DNA from: JACCXM01 sp046328335
GTDB lineage: Bacteria > Chloroflexota > Chloroflexia > Thermomicrobiales > UBA6265
Reading direction: 5' to 3'
Length of the DNA stretch: 64,000 nt
Assembly (NCBI GenBank): GCA_046328335.1
Contig: JAXLWU010000001.1
Location: forward strand, 248,001-312,000
This document shows positions 26,887 to 35,450 of this stretch, one piece after another (the first letter of the stretch is position 1; the number at the start of each line of letters is the position of its first letter). Made by a program: the position numbers and the translations under genes. A model generated the notes under the pieces. That model was not told the origin of the DNA and searched no databases. It saw only the letters and a list, made by a program, of their open reading frames with translations.

Positions 26887-27162
26887 CTACTCCGCCGGAA
26901 GCACGACCCGCCACTCCCTGATGCGGGCGTCGGCGAGGACGCCGGCGGCGCGATAGGGGTCGGCGTTCAGCAGCGCCTCGGCATCGGCCAGGCTGTCCGC
27001 CTCGTAGATGAGCATGGCGCCGGTGTCATCGGCCCAGGGACCGGACATTGCCAGTTTCCCCGCATCGAAGAGCGAGCGCAGGTATTCCCGATGCGACGGC
27101 CGCGTCTCCAGCCGCAGCGCCTCGTTGTCGGTGAACTTCAGCAGCGCCACGAATTTCGCCAT
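26887..27162 (-). CDS. YCII-related protein
   Basis: 91 residues with the ferredoxin-like YCII fold: MAKFVALLKFTDN, HREYLRSLFDAGKLAMSGPWADDTGAMLIYEADSLADAEALLNADPY, then IREWRVVLPAE. The His (HREYL) and Asp pair match the putative active site of the family; activity is unknown. ATG 27162 is preceded by GGGAGGG. It is divergent from mutS. Confidence 0.85.
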   Translation of the reverse strand: MAKFVALLKFTDNEALRLETRPSHREYLRSLFDAGKLAMSGPWADDTGAMLIYEADSLADAEALLNADPYRAAGVLADARIREWRVVLPAE

Positions 27163-27306
27163 GATCCCTCCCGTTTCCTCACCGCGTTGCGACCGCAACC
27201 GGGCCGCCAGCCCACCAGCGGGACTTGCCGCCCCGCTCCACAGCGCGTAGCCTACCCTTGCCTGCTCGCCCCTGCAGGGCGTCCCCGCTCCAGCCGAGAG
27301 GGCACG

Positions 27307-30045
27307 TTGACCACGGACGCGTCCCCGATCCAACCGGGTTCAGCGGAGATCGCGCCGAAGCACGCCGCGGAGCCTGATGCCGCCGCCACGGCGCCCATCC
27401 GGCGCCAGTACCTGCAGATCAAGCGGCGCTTTCCGGACACGATTCTGCTGTTTCGCCTGGGCGATTTCTATGAAACGTTCGAGGAGGACGCCGAGACGGC
27501 GGCTCGGGTCCTCGATATCGTGCTCACCGGCCGAGACATGGGGAAGGGGGTGCGGGTGCCGATGGCAGGCATCCCGCATCACGCCGCCGAGGGGTACATC
27601 GCGAAACTGGTCAATGCCGGTCACAAGGTCGCCATCTGCGAGCAGATCGGTGGTCAGGAACGTGGCCGCGGGCTGATCGACCGCGATGTGACGAAAGTGA
27701 TCACGCCGGGCACGGTGACCGACCCGGCCCTGCTCGACAGTCATCGCAACACCTACATTGCCGCGCTCTGGCCCGCGGGATCGACCTGTGGGCTGGCGTA
27801 CGCCGATCTCTCCACCGGGGAGTTCGCGGCGACGCACCTGCGTGGCGTGAGCGCCGAGGGCGCGCGCGAGGCGGCGGCGCGGGAATTGCTGCGGCTCGGC
27901 GCGGCGGAGATTCTCCTGCCCGCGGCTACGCGCCAGGCGGCCGCCGCAGAAGGCGACGAGTGGTTGCCGCGGGGAGCGACGGTCAGCACCAGCGACGACT
28001 GGCAGTGGACGTTCGATCGGGCCGCCGCAGCGCTGCAACGGCACTTTCAGGTGCAGGCGCTGGATGGTCTCGGCCTTGCCGAACAACCGGCAGCGGTGCA
28101 GGCGGCGGGCGCTCTCCTCACCTACCTCGCCGATACCCAACGCAGCAGCCTGGGTCAGATCGCGACGCTACGCGCCTACACCACGGACGGGTTCATGGTC
28201 CTCGACGCGCAGGCGCGGCGCAATCTCGAATTGCTCGAAAGTGCCCGTGGCGAGCGCAAGCACGGCCTGGTGGCGGTGCTGGATGAAACCTGCACCCCGA
28301 TGGGCGCGCGGCTCCTTCGCCGCTGGCTCGGGCAGCCGCTGCTCGATGTGGCAGCGATCCGGATGCGGCAGGGTGCGGTCGAGCATTTTGTTACGTCGAG
28401 TGCGGCCCGGCAGCGGATGCGGCAGCGGCTGACCAGGGTCGGCGATCTGGAGCGGCTGGCGAATCGGGCGGTGACCGGAGTTGTCAATCCGCGCGAGTTG
28501 GGGCAACTGCGGCAATCGCTCCACGTGCTTGCCGAGATTGTGGAGATGGTGGGCGATCTCCCCGGTTGTCCCCCGCTCGCGCCGCTCGCCGCGTCGGTTA
28601 CCGAACTGGGGCTTCTTCTCGACCGAGCCCTGCCGGACGAGTTACCAGCAAGCCTCGGCGCGGGCAATGCCATCCGACCCGGGTTTGCCCCGGAACTCGA
28701 TGCCCACGAGGCGACCGTGCGCGAGGCGCGCTCCTGGATCGCGGGTCTGGAGCGGCAGGAGCGGGACCGCACCGGCATTCGCACGCTTAAAGTCGGCTAC
28801 AACCGGGTCTTCGGGTACTACCTCGAGATCAGCAACGCCGCGCTTGTCGCCAACGGCCAGCGGAGCAACGGTGGTGCGGAGCCGAGTCTCCCTGCCGATT
28901 ATCTGCCGCGGCAGACGCTGGCCAACTGCACGCGCTACGTGACGACCCAACTCAAGGAGTACGAGGCGCGGGTCCTCGGCGCGCAGGAGACGTTGGCCCA
29001 TCTCGAAGCGGACGTCTACCGCCGCATCGTCGCCGAGGTCGCCAATCAGGTACGCGCGTTGTGCGAACTGGCGGCGGCCCTGGCCTATGTCGATGTGGTC
29101 GCGGCGCTGGCCGAAGTGGCGATCATCCGCCATTACGTACGGCCGGTGGTCGATGATTCGCTCACGATCGAGATCACGTCGGGGAGGCATCCAACCCTGG
29201 AGACCCTTCTCCCCGCCGGCGCCTTTGTCCCGAACGACGCCCGGCTCGATGCTGCATCGCACCAGATTACGATTCTGACCGGGCCGAACATGGCGGGCAA
29301 GAGCAGTTGGCTGCGGCAGGTGGCCCTCGTCGTCCTGCTCGCCCAGATCGGGTCCTTCGTTCCGGCGACGACAGCGCGGGTCGGTTTGGTCGATCGGATC
29401 TTCACTCGTATTGGCGCCCAGGACGACATCAGTTCCGGGCAATCGACCTTCATGGTCGAGATGCTGGAGACCGCGGTCATTCTCAACCAGGCGACCGCGC
29501 GCAGCCTGGTGTTGCTCGACGAGATCGGACGAGGTACCTCGACCTGGGACGGCCTCGCCATCGCCAGGGGCGTGGTCGAGTATCTGCACAACGCCTCACG
29601 GCTCGGCTGCAGGACGCTCTTCGCGACCCATTTCCACGAACTGACGGAGTTGGCGGACCTGCTGCCGGGTGTTTGCTGCGCCCGCATGGATGTGTTGGAA
29701 GAGGGGGACCGCGTGGTCTTCCTGCACCATGTGGTGCCGGGAGCCGCCGATCGCTCCTATGGCATTCACGTCGCGGAACTCGCGGGCGTGCCACGCGCCC
29801 TGACGCGCCGGGCACGCGAAATCCTGACCGATCTCGAACGTGGACCCGATGCCGCCGCTGGCAAGAGCCGTCGCCGGGTGATGGCGACGCCCGCGCCCGA
29901 ACCCGTGGCGATGCAACTGACGCTGTTTTCGCCACCGCATCCGGTGGTCACCGCGATCGAGGCGCTCGAGGTGGAGGCGATGTCGCCACTCGAGGCGCTG
30001 ACGAAACTCTATGAATTGAAGCGCATGACGGCCAACGACGAGTAG
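27307..30045 (+). CDS. mutS: DNA mismatch repair protein MutS
   Basis: 912 residues, MutS1 type. The mismatch-reading motif is GDFYETF near residue 55, where Phe stacks on the mispair. The ATPase domain has Walker A TGPNMAGKSS, then DEIGRGTSTWDGLAIA (Walker B) and ATHFHELTELADL. The C-terminus MSPLEALTKLYELKRM matches the family. TTG 27307 is selected as start because GAGAGGG lies four bases upstream and similarity begins about 40 codons later; the frame is open well upstream without similarity. It recognises mispairs and recruits MutL, which is not in the window. Confidence 0.95.
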   Translation: MTTDASPIQPGSAEIAPKHAAEPDAAATAPIRRQYLQIKRRFPDTILLFRLGDFYETFEEDAETAARVLDIVLTGRDMGKGVRVPMAGIPHHAAEGYIAKLVNAGHKVAICEQIGGQERGRGLIDRDVTKVITPGTVTDPALLDSHRNTYIAALWPAGSTCGLAYADLSTGEFAATHLRGVSAEGAREAAARELLRLGAAEILLPAATRQAAAAEGDEWLPRGATVSTSDDWQWTFDRAAAALQRHFQVQALDGLGLAEQPAAVQAAGALLTYLADTQRSSLGQIATLRAYTTDGFMVLDAQARRNLELLESARGERKHGLVAVLDETCTPMGARLLRRWLGQPLLDVAAIRMRQGAVEHFVTSSAARQRMRQRLTRVGDLERLANRAVTGVVNPRELGQLRQSLHVLAEIVEMVGDLPGCPPLAPLAASVTELGLLLDRALPDELPASLGAGNAIRPGFAPELDAHEATVREARSWIAGLERQERDRTGIRTLKVGYNRVFGYYLEISNAALVANGQRSNGGAEPSLPADYLPRQTLANCTRYVTTQLKEYEARVLGAQETLAHLEADVYRRIVAEVANQVRALCELAAALAYVDVVAALAEVAIIRHYVRPVVDDSLTIEITSGRHPTLETLLPAGAFVPNDARLDAASHQITILTGPNMAGKSSWLRQVALVVLLAQIGSFVPATTARVGLVDRIFTRIGAQDDISSGQSTFMVEMLETAVILNQATARSLVLLDEIGRGTSTWDGLAIARGVVEYLHNASRLGCRTLFATHFHELTELADLLPGVCCARMDVLEEGDRVVFLHHVVPGAADRSYGIHVAELAGVPRALTRRAREILTDLERGPDAAAGKSRRRVMATPAPEPVAMQLTLFSPPHPVVTAIEALEVEAMSPLEALTKLYELKRMTANDE

Positions 30046-30074
30046 GAACGGCAGTCATCTGCCGCACAGCAATG

Positions 30075-30161
30075 GTGTCATTCCGAGCGCGACGCGAGGA
30101 ATCTCGGCGGTCGTCGCGGAAGGCAATCTCGCCGAGGTCCCTCCTGCGGTCGGGACGACAC
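30075..30161. repeat. Dispersed palindromic repeat, family A copy 7
   Basis: GTGTCATTCCGAGCGCGACG and GAGGAATCTCGGCG on the left; CGCCGAGGTCCCTCCTGCGG and TCGGGACGACAC on the right. One of the best conserved copies; it lies between the convergent mutS and Cys-rich genes. Confidence 0.8.
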
Positions 30162-30189
30162 CATTTCGCATGATGCGGTTGATACTGAA

Positions 30190-30846
30190 CTAGCGGTCGA
30201 AGACGCGATGCGATGACTTCTGGCGGCCGGAGTCATTGCCGGCGCCGCTGGCATCGTCGCGCACGACCGGGCCGTTGAGCGTCGCCGAACCGTCGGCGCG
30301 GCACTCGCAACCTTTCCCCATCACCGTTCCTTCGGGACAGGGTCGCTGGCAGGCGCCACCGCAGCAGATGGTGTTGACGCCGTCAACGCACTCCGCGTCG
30401 CTGGCACAGGTGATACAGGGATCGACATCGGTGAACTCACACTGCCCGCTTTCGCCACAGCGACCCCAGCGGCAGGGATCGAGCACGGCGCAATCGGCGT
30501 CGACCGTGCAGCCGATGGGGCAGCATGACCCCTCGCAGCACTCGTACCCAGGCATGCAATCGACGATCGCCTGAACGCAGACGCCATCGACGCACTGGTT
30601 GAGCATGCAGGGATCGTCGTGCTTGCTGCGACAGTCCCGGTCGTTTGCGCAGGTGACCACGCAGGCGCCGTTGAGACAACTTTGCCCCTCCGGGCAACCG
30701 TCCGGGCACATCTCCTGCGCCGCGAGCGGCGGGTGGCGACCCACCGCCTGCGCGGCGAATCCGCCGAACGCGATGCCGATGATCCCCCGGCGAGTGCGGG
30801 CGCGCGCCATGCGCCGGATCAAGTGGTCGAATGTCGAAGGATCCAT
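30190..30846 (-). CDS. Exported Cys-rich protein with FD-R/RR leader
   Basis: 218 residues; no named family. The leader MDPSTFD (1-7), Arg11-Arg12, Thr18-Arg19-Arg20-Gly21 and Gly28-Gly29 aligns column for column with the leader of the protein at 17396. After AAQ near residue 45 the mature part has EGF/Dickkopf-like cysteine spacing (CPDGCPEGQSCLNGACVVTC, CVDGVCVQ, CCEGSCCPIGC, CCGGACQRPC). The C-terminal 40 residues are polar and lack cysteine. Start ATG 30846 has AGGGCAGGGA directly upstream. Likely exported by the Tat pathway; role unknown. Confidence 0.72.
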   Translation of the reverse strand: MDPSTFDHLIRRMARARTRRGIIGIAFGGFAAQAVGRHPPLAAQEMCPDGCPEGQSCLNGACVVTCANDRDCRSKHDDPCMLNQCVDGVCVQAIVDCMPGYECCEGSCCPIGCTVDADCAVLDPCRWGRCGESGQCEFTDVDPCITCASDAECVDGVNTICCGGACQRPCPEGTVMGKGCECRADGSATLNGPVVRDDASGAGNDSGRQKSSHRVFDR

Positions 30847-31061
30847 TCCCTGCCCTTGCGAGTGAAGCGGTTCTGCCCGCGGCAATCTTCCCGTACTTCG
30901 CTAACGCGCGCCGGAAAGGCATCGTTTCCTGCACGTCACAGTCTTCCCGCCAGCAGGGATGCAGTCCGTCGCGTACCATGCCATAGACGTGTGTGATCAT
31001 CAGGAATCGGCAGTTGACGCGGCAATCACCGCGAGAGCCGTTCGCGCGGAAGGGGTCAGAG

Positions 31062-31712
31062 GTGGAGATTCGCTACGGCGCCTCGGTCTTCGGCATCGCC
31101 GGCAAGAGATTGGGGGACGTCGACGGGGTAGTCATCGACGCGGGCACCAAGCGAGTCCGGTCCTTGATCGTGGACGCGGGATTTCTGAATCAGGCCAAGC
31201 ACATGGTGCCGGTATCCGCGATTCGCTCAATTGACGACGAAGGGATTCGCCTCGACACGACCGGTCCGCGCGCGGCAGCGCAGTCCCCGACGATCGGCCA
31301 GGAGGAGATGGCCATTCCCCAGCGTGTGTCAGAACCGGAGATGTTCATCCCGGCGGCAGGTGTAGGTGGTCCGATCATCGCCAGTGATCCTTCCGTGCCC
31401 GGTGAGTACCCGAACGACAGCAGTTTCTTCGATATGGCGCCGATCGATCCGCCGCCGGTCGAGGTCTTTTCGAACCTGCTCGATAACGAGGTGCTGCTCG
31501 AAAAGCGCAGCGAGGCGTACTCGGCGGACAGTCACAAGGTGGGTCGGGTCGCGGCCTTCACGCTTGGCGACCTCGGCCTGGTCGAGTCCGTGACCGTGAC
31601 GGAAGGCCGTTTCTCCAGGGAACAGGCCACCTTCCCGCTGGCAGAGATCGAAGAGTTCGGCACGGGTGCGGTGCATCTGCGGGTGGACAAGGACGAGGCG
31701 GAGCGTCGCTAG
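31062..31712 (+). CDS. PRC-barrel domain protein
   Basis: 216 residues with two PRC-barrel-like units: residues about 1-60 (VEIRYGASVFGIAGKRLGDVDGVVIDAGTKRVRSLIV) and about 135-216 (EVLLEKRSEAYSADSHKVGRVAAFTLGDLGLVESVTV). A Pro/Ser-rich linker separates them. PRC barrels occur in RNA-processing and photosynthetic proteins and, as here, in stress-related proteins of unknown action. GTG 31062 follows GGAAGGGG by six bases. Confidence 0.8.
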   Translation: MEIRYGASVFGIAGKRLGDVDGVVIDAGTKRVRSLIVDAGFLNQAKHMVPVSAIRSIDDEGIRLDTTGPRAAAQSPTIGQEEMAIPQRVSEPEMFIPAAGVGGPIIASDPSVPGEYPNDSSFFDMAPIDPPPVEVFSNLLDNEVLLEKRSEAYSADSHKVGRVAAFTLGDLGLVESVTVTEGRFSREQATFPLAEIEEFGTGAVHLRVDKDEAERR

Positions 31713-31932
31713 GACCGGATGGCGCCGGTCGCCAGAGACGTCCGGCTGCCACATCGCAAGCCCCGTTGCTGGGGCTGCATGCGCTCCATTTGTCCTCACT
31801 GCCAAACGCTGACGCGGAGTCAATGTAATCATCAACGTGGAAACCACGTGACCGGGGTGTTACCCTCTGCGGCTGGCGCGCCGGGCCCCGGCGCGCGTCT
31901 TTGCGTTCTACCCCGCGATTCTGGCGGAGAAG

Positions 31933-34209
31933 ATGACGGACAGCACCAGTTTCCGGCTAGCGATCGATCTCGACGGCGTCCTCACTGAGCATCCACGGCC
32001 GCTCGCCCTCGCCGCATCCAGCCGGTTCGGCGTCGAGATGCCGGAGAGCGCGTTCATCGACTCCGCCGGTCTCAACGTGCCGGATGAAGTCCGCGATTGG
32101 GTCTACAGTCCGGAGGGGCCCGCTTCCAGTCTCCAACCCGATCCCCGCGCCGCCGAATTCCTGCGCCGTGCGATCGATCTGGTCGGTTTCGACAATGTGG
32201 CCATTGTCACCGCCCGGCCTGAACAATCGGCGGACATGACCCGCTCGTGGCTGCGCGCGCACGGGTTCCCGGAATGCCAGATTGTCTTCGCCGATCTCAA
32301 GGCCGCGGTGGCGCTGCGTTCCGGCTTCAGCCACGCGGTCGAGGACAGCCTGCGCCATGCGCGCAACTATGCCGCCGCCGGGGTGAACTGCTTTCTCGTC
32401 AAGGCCGGTAACGCCGGTGAAAATCTCAACGATCCCCGCATCTCGCCCGCCGACGATCTCGATTCGCTATTCGACATCATTGCCGCGCACCTCGCTCGGG
32501 GAAGGCAGGAGACGATGACCGACGTACTGGCGCAGACAGGGGAGAGCGAGCCGCAGGCGACGGCAGCCCGGCCGACCATCGTCATCAGTGATGCGATTCA
32601 TCCCGCCGCGCGGGAGCGCCTGGGGCGAGCGGGGGAGATCGTCGATGTCGATGGCACCAACGTGCCGGCGCTCCTTGCCGCGGTGGAAGCGGCGGATGCC
32701 CTGATCGTACGCAGCGAAACCGAGGTCACCGAGCAGGTGTTGGCTGCCGCGCCGAATCTCCGCGTGGTGGCGAGGGCCGGGGTCGGTGTCGACAACATCG
32801 ATCTCGACGCGGCGACGCGGGCGGGCGTGCTGGTGCTGAACGCGCCCGGCGCCAACGCGATTTCCGCCGCGGAACACACCATCGCCCTGTTGCTCGGGGT
32901 GACCCGGCAGATTCCCCTCGCTGACGCATCGACTCGCGCCGGGCGCTGGGAGCGCAAGCGGATGCGGCCCATCGATCTGCGCGGGCGGACGGTTGGCATC
33001 GTCGGCCTCGGCCGCGTGGGGTCGCAGGTGGCGCGACGCTTGCGCGCATTCGAGATGAACGTGATTGCCTACGATCCCTATATCAGCACCACCCGCTTCA
33101 CCGAACTCGGCGCCGCGCCGGTTGATTACGACACATTGCTGGCGACTGCCGATGTGGTCACCTTCCATGTGCCGGAGACTCCCGAGACGTACCACATGAT
33201 GGGCGAGGCGCAGATGCGCCTGCTCAAGCCGACCGCCATCGTGATCAATGCGGCCCGGGGCGGCGTGGTCGATCAGGATGCACTCGCCGCCGCGCTGCGC
33301 GAGGGACGCATTGCCGGCGCCGGGGTCGATGTCTTTCCGGACGAGCCGTGTGTCGACAGCCCGTTGTTCGCACTGCCGAACGTGGTGCTGACCCCACATA
33401 CGGGCGGTTCCAGCGCCGAGGCGCTAGCCGCCGTCGGCGAGGTCATCAGCACGACGACCATCGCCGCCTTGCGCGGCGAGGCGGTACCAAACGCGGTCAA
33501 TCTTCCGGGGTCGTCCCTCCATGCCCCCGAGCTGCAGCGGTTGACCACCGCCGCGGGCGCCGCCGGGCGGCTGCTGGCGGTTCTGGAGCCGGATCTGCCG
33601 CGGACCTTCCGCGTGACCGTGCGCGGACTCGTCCCGAGTGACGTGACCGAGCATGTCGTCGTCGCCGCGCTCGCGGAAGCGCTCCACGGCTGGACCGATC
33701 TGCGCACCACGCCGGTCAACGCCCGGCTCCTCGCCGAGGAGCGCTCGGTGCGGGTCCGGGTCGAAACCGGCGACGCCGACTCCTCGCGCGCGCCAGATTT
33801 CTCGTTCGAGGTGGTCGGGGGAGAAGGCGACCCGCTGTCGCATCATGTGGTGGTGCGCTGGGATCGCCAGGATGCGGCAATCATGGAGGTCGACGGCTTC
33901 ACCCTCAACAGCCCATTGGCCGGGGACGTGCTGATCACCCACCACCGCGACCAGCCAGGCGTCATCGGCGCGGTCGGCATGCTGCTGGCACGGCACGACG
34001 TGAATATCGCCGGAATGCAGGTGGGCCGCCATCTGCCGCGCCGGGGCGGCGAGGCGATCATGGTGCTCAACGTCGACGATCCGATTCCGCCGGTGGCGCT
34101 CGACGAACTGAAGACGGTCGCCGGGATCGAGACCGCCTTTGTCGTCTCTCTGCCCGCGCCGGCGCCACAGCGTCAACTCTTCCCTGGCGGTCTCCCAGCC
34201 CGGAGCTGA
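31933..34209 (+). CDS. serA: HAD phosphatase-like domain fused to D-3-phosphoglycerate dehydrogenase
   Basis: 758 residues in one uninterrupted frame. Residues 1-190 are a HAD-fold phosphatase like cytosolic 5'-nucleotidases: AIDLDGVLTE (about 9-18), IVTARPEQSADMTRSWL, a Lys in ADLKAAVAL and VEDSLRHARNY. From about 215 the protein is SerA: NAD site GIVGLGRVGSQVARRL, NAARGGVVDQDAL (Arg), DVFPDEP (Glu), LTPHTGGSS (His), an intervening substrate-binding domain and a C-terminal ACT domain (LITHHRDQPGVIGAVG). An internal ATG at 32515 with AGGAG just upstream would give a free-standing SerA of 564 residues. It catalyses the first step of serine synthesis; the HAD half may act on a pathway phosphate (inference). 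Confidence 0.9.
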   Translation: MTDSTSFRLAIDLDGVLTEHPRPLALAASSRFGVEMPESAFIDSAGLNVPDEVRDWVYSPEGPASSLQPDPRAAEFLRRAIDLVGFDNVAIVTARPEQSADMTRSWLRAHGFPECQIVFADLKAAVALRSGFSHAVEDSLRHARNYAAAGVNCFLVKAGNAGENLNDPRISPADDLDSLFDIIAAHLARGRQETMTDVLAQTGESEPQATAARPTIVISDAIHPAARERLGRAGEIVDVDGTNVPALLAAVEAADALIVRSETEVTEQVLAAAPNLRVVARAGVGVDNIDLDAATRAGVLVLNAPGANAISAAEHTIALLLGVTRQIPLADASTRAGRWERKRMRPIDLRGRTVGIVGLGRVGSQVARRLRAFEMNVIAYDPYISTTRFTELGAAPVDYDTLLATADVVTFHVPETPETYHMMGEAQMRLLKPTAIVINAARGGVVDQDALAAALREGRIAGAGVDVFPDEPCVDSPLFALPNVVLTPHTGGSSAEALAAVGEVISTTTIAALRGEAVPNAVNLPGSSLHAPELQRLTTAAGAAGRLLAVLEPDLPRTFRVTVRGLVPSDVTEHVVVAALAEALHGWTDLRTTPVNARLLAEERSVRVRVETGDADSSRAPDFSFEVVGGEGDPLSHHVVVRWDRQDAAIMEVDGFTLNSPLAGDVLITHHRDQPGVIGAVGMLLARHDVNIAGMQVGRHLPRRGGEAIMVLNVDDPIPPVALDELKTVAGIETAFVVSLPAPAPQRQLFPGGLPARS

Positions 34210-34384
34210 CGGCGTCGCGCCAGGAGAGCCAGGACAATTCGCCGGGAAGCGGCGTTCCCGCCAATGTCGCTTGGCAACGCGCGATATGCGCGGTGTCCTG
34301 CTAAAGGTGGAATACGTCGCAGGGTTTTCGGCCCCACCAGCCGGAGCGAATTCGAACCCGGCAAGGCCACCCAACACACATACC

Positions 34385-34774
34385 CTACGCGCCGCGCTCC
34401 AGCACGAACTGACAGGCATCGAGGGTCAGGCAACCACACTCCAGACTCTCCTCCAGGAGGAGTTTCATCTGCTCCGCGCGGGCGATCAGGGCGTCGACTT
34501 CCGCGAGCTTGCGGCTGGCGAGATCCCGCCACCTGGCGGGGGAGACGCCGGTATCGTCGAATCCCGCGACAAGGGAGCGCATCTCGGCGATGCTGAAGCC
34601 GAGGTCTTGCGCCAGGCGAATCACCGCCAGGCGAGCGAGAACGGACGCGTCGTAGCGGCGCTGCCCACGTACGCGTTCGACGGCTGGCAACACCCCGGCT
34701 TCCTCGTAGTAGCGCAAGGTCGACGCGCGCAACCCGGACCGCGTTGCTACTTCGCCGATTGTCATCGTATGCAT
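34385..34774 (-). CDS. MerR/SoxR-like transcriptional regulator
   Basis: 129 residues. The N-terminal MerR winged helix-turn-helix is TIGEVATRSGLRASTLRYYEEAGVL, followed by a long dimerisation helix and the C-terminal ligand loop. Cys113, Cys115 and Cys121 (CGCLTLDAC) align with the last three cluster cysteines of SoxR (C-x-C-x5-C); the first SoxR cysteine position is Ser110. It may bind a metal ion or an altered cluster. The first ATG, after AGGGG, is used. It is divergent from the Cys-Cys protein gene, and the promoter between them has the 19-base spacer typical of MerR targets. Confidence 0.88.
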   Translation of the reverse strand: MHTMTIGEVATRSGLRASTLRYYEEAGVLPAVERVRGQRRYDASVLARLAVIRLAQDLGFSIAEMRSLVAGFDDTGVSPARWRDLASRKLAEVDALIARAEQMKLLLEESLECGCLTLDACQFVLERGA

Positions 34775-34784
34775 CGCGCCCCTC

Positions 34785-34815
34785 TTGACTTCAAGCGCAC
34801 TTGAAGGCGTACCGT
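34785..34815 (+). promoter_or_regulatory. MerR-type promoter with SoxR-box-like operator
   Basis: -35 TTGACT (34785-34790) and -10 TACCGT (34810-34815) are 19 bases apart, the elongated spacer that MerR proteins untwist. Inside is the perfect 18-base palindrome CTTCAAGCGCACTTGAAG (34789-34806), differing from the known SoxR box CCTCAAGTTAACTTGAGG mainly in the centre and one symmetric position per arm. Confidence 0.8.
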
Positions 34816-34875
34816 GAGAGCGTAGCCAGTGGCTGCGCCGGCTACTACGGAGATACGTATCCGAGAGGAGAGGCG

Positions 34876-35181
34876 ATGACGGAATCGATGGCCTGTACGC
34901 TCAGTGAGCAGGAGTTGGCGCAACGCAGCCAGGAGGTCGGACGAGGGCTCTTTTCCTGCGCCGATCGGGTCGAGGAACTTCCTGACGGCTACAGGTGGAC
35001 GTTCCCTGGCGCTGGCGCGTGGCAGGCACAACTCCTGGAGTTCATTTCCGCCGAGCGCCGCTGTTGCGGCTTCTTCGATATCGCGCTGACTTTCGCTCCG
35101 AACCTGGGTCCGCTGACACTGACCTTGCGCGGCCCGGACGGAACCAAACCCTTCATCGCCAGAACGTTCCTTGCTCGATAG
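34876..35181 (+). CDS. Small Cys-Cys protein under MerR-type control
   Basis: 101 residues. The central ISAERRCCGFF (Cys63-Cys64) is a motif I recognise from uncharacterised actinobacterial and Chloroflexi proteins near metal- or redox-responsive regulators; two further cysteines are Cys7 and Cys28. The first half contains a short amphipathic helix, the second a beta-rich GPLTLTLRGPDGTKPFI. The ATG at 34876 follows AGGAGAGG. The vicinal cysteines may bind a soft metal or undergo thiol redox chemistry; this is inference. It is the first gene after the SoxR-box-like promoter and so the probable target of the divergent regulator. Confidence 0.75.
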   Translation: MTESMACTLSEQELAQRSQEVGRGLFSCADRVEELPDGYRWTFPGAGAWQAQLLEFISAERRCCGFFDIALTFAPNLGPLTLTLRGPDGTKPFIARTFLAR

Positions 35182-35218
35182 CCAGGGCGCGGCAAGTTAC
35201 GCCGACGATCATCCCGGG

Positions 35219-35431
35219 ATGGATGCCACCGATATGGAATATGGAGTGTCGCCGACGGTGCGGCCGCCGGAAGCGCTGTTCGGTCGGGTCTACGCCGCCT
35301 ATGGCGGGATCGTTGTCGTCCTGTCCCTGGCCTGGGGTTGGTGGATTGACGGCGTGAGATCCGATCGCTGGAATCTCGTCGGCGGCGCTATCGCCTTCCT
35401 CGGTGTGATGGTGATCATCTATGCGCCGTGA
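35219..35431 (+). pseudogene. C-terminal half of a YnfA/UPF0060-family membrane protein
   Basis: The codons for ALFGRVYAAYGGIVVVLSLAWGWWIDGVRSDRWNLVGGAIAFLGVMVIIYAP match the last two transmembrane helices of YnfA, which normally has about 108 residues and four helices. The first two helices are absent in all frames upstream, where the Cys-Cys gene ends only 37 bases earlier. It could be a decayed remnant or a two-helix protein that dimerises; in-frame starts exist at TTG 35171, ATG 35219 and ATG 35234, none with a strong ribosome binding site. Confidence 0.6.
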
Positions 35432-35450
35432 TCGTGACCCAGCCAAGGGG

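Noticed and set aside
35171..35431. A complete small multidrug resistance-type transporter
   Set aside because: Only two helices are encoded; the first half of the family is missing in every frame upstream.
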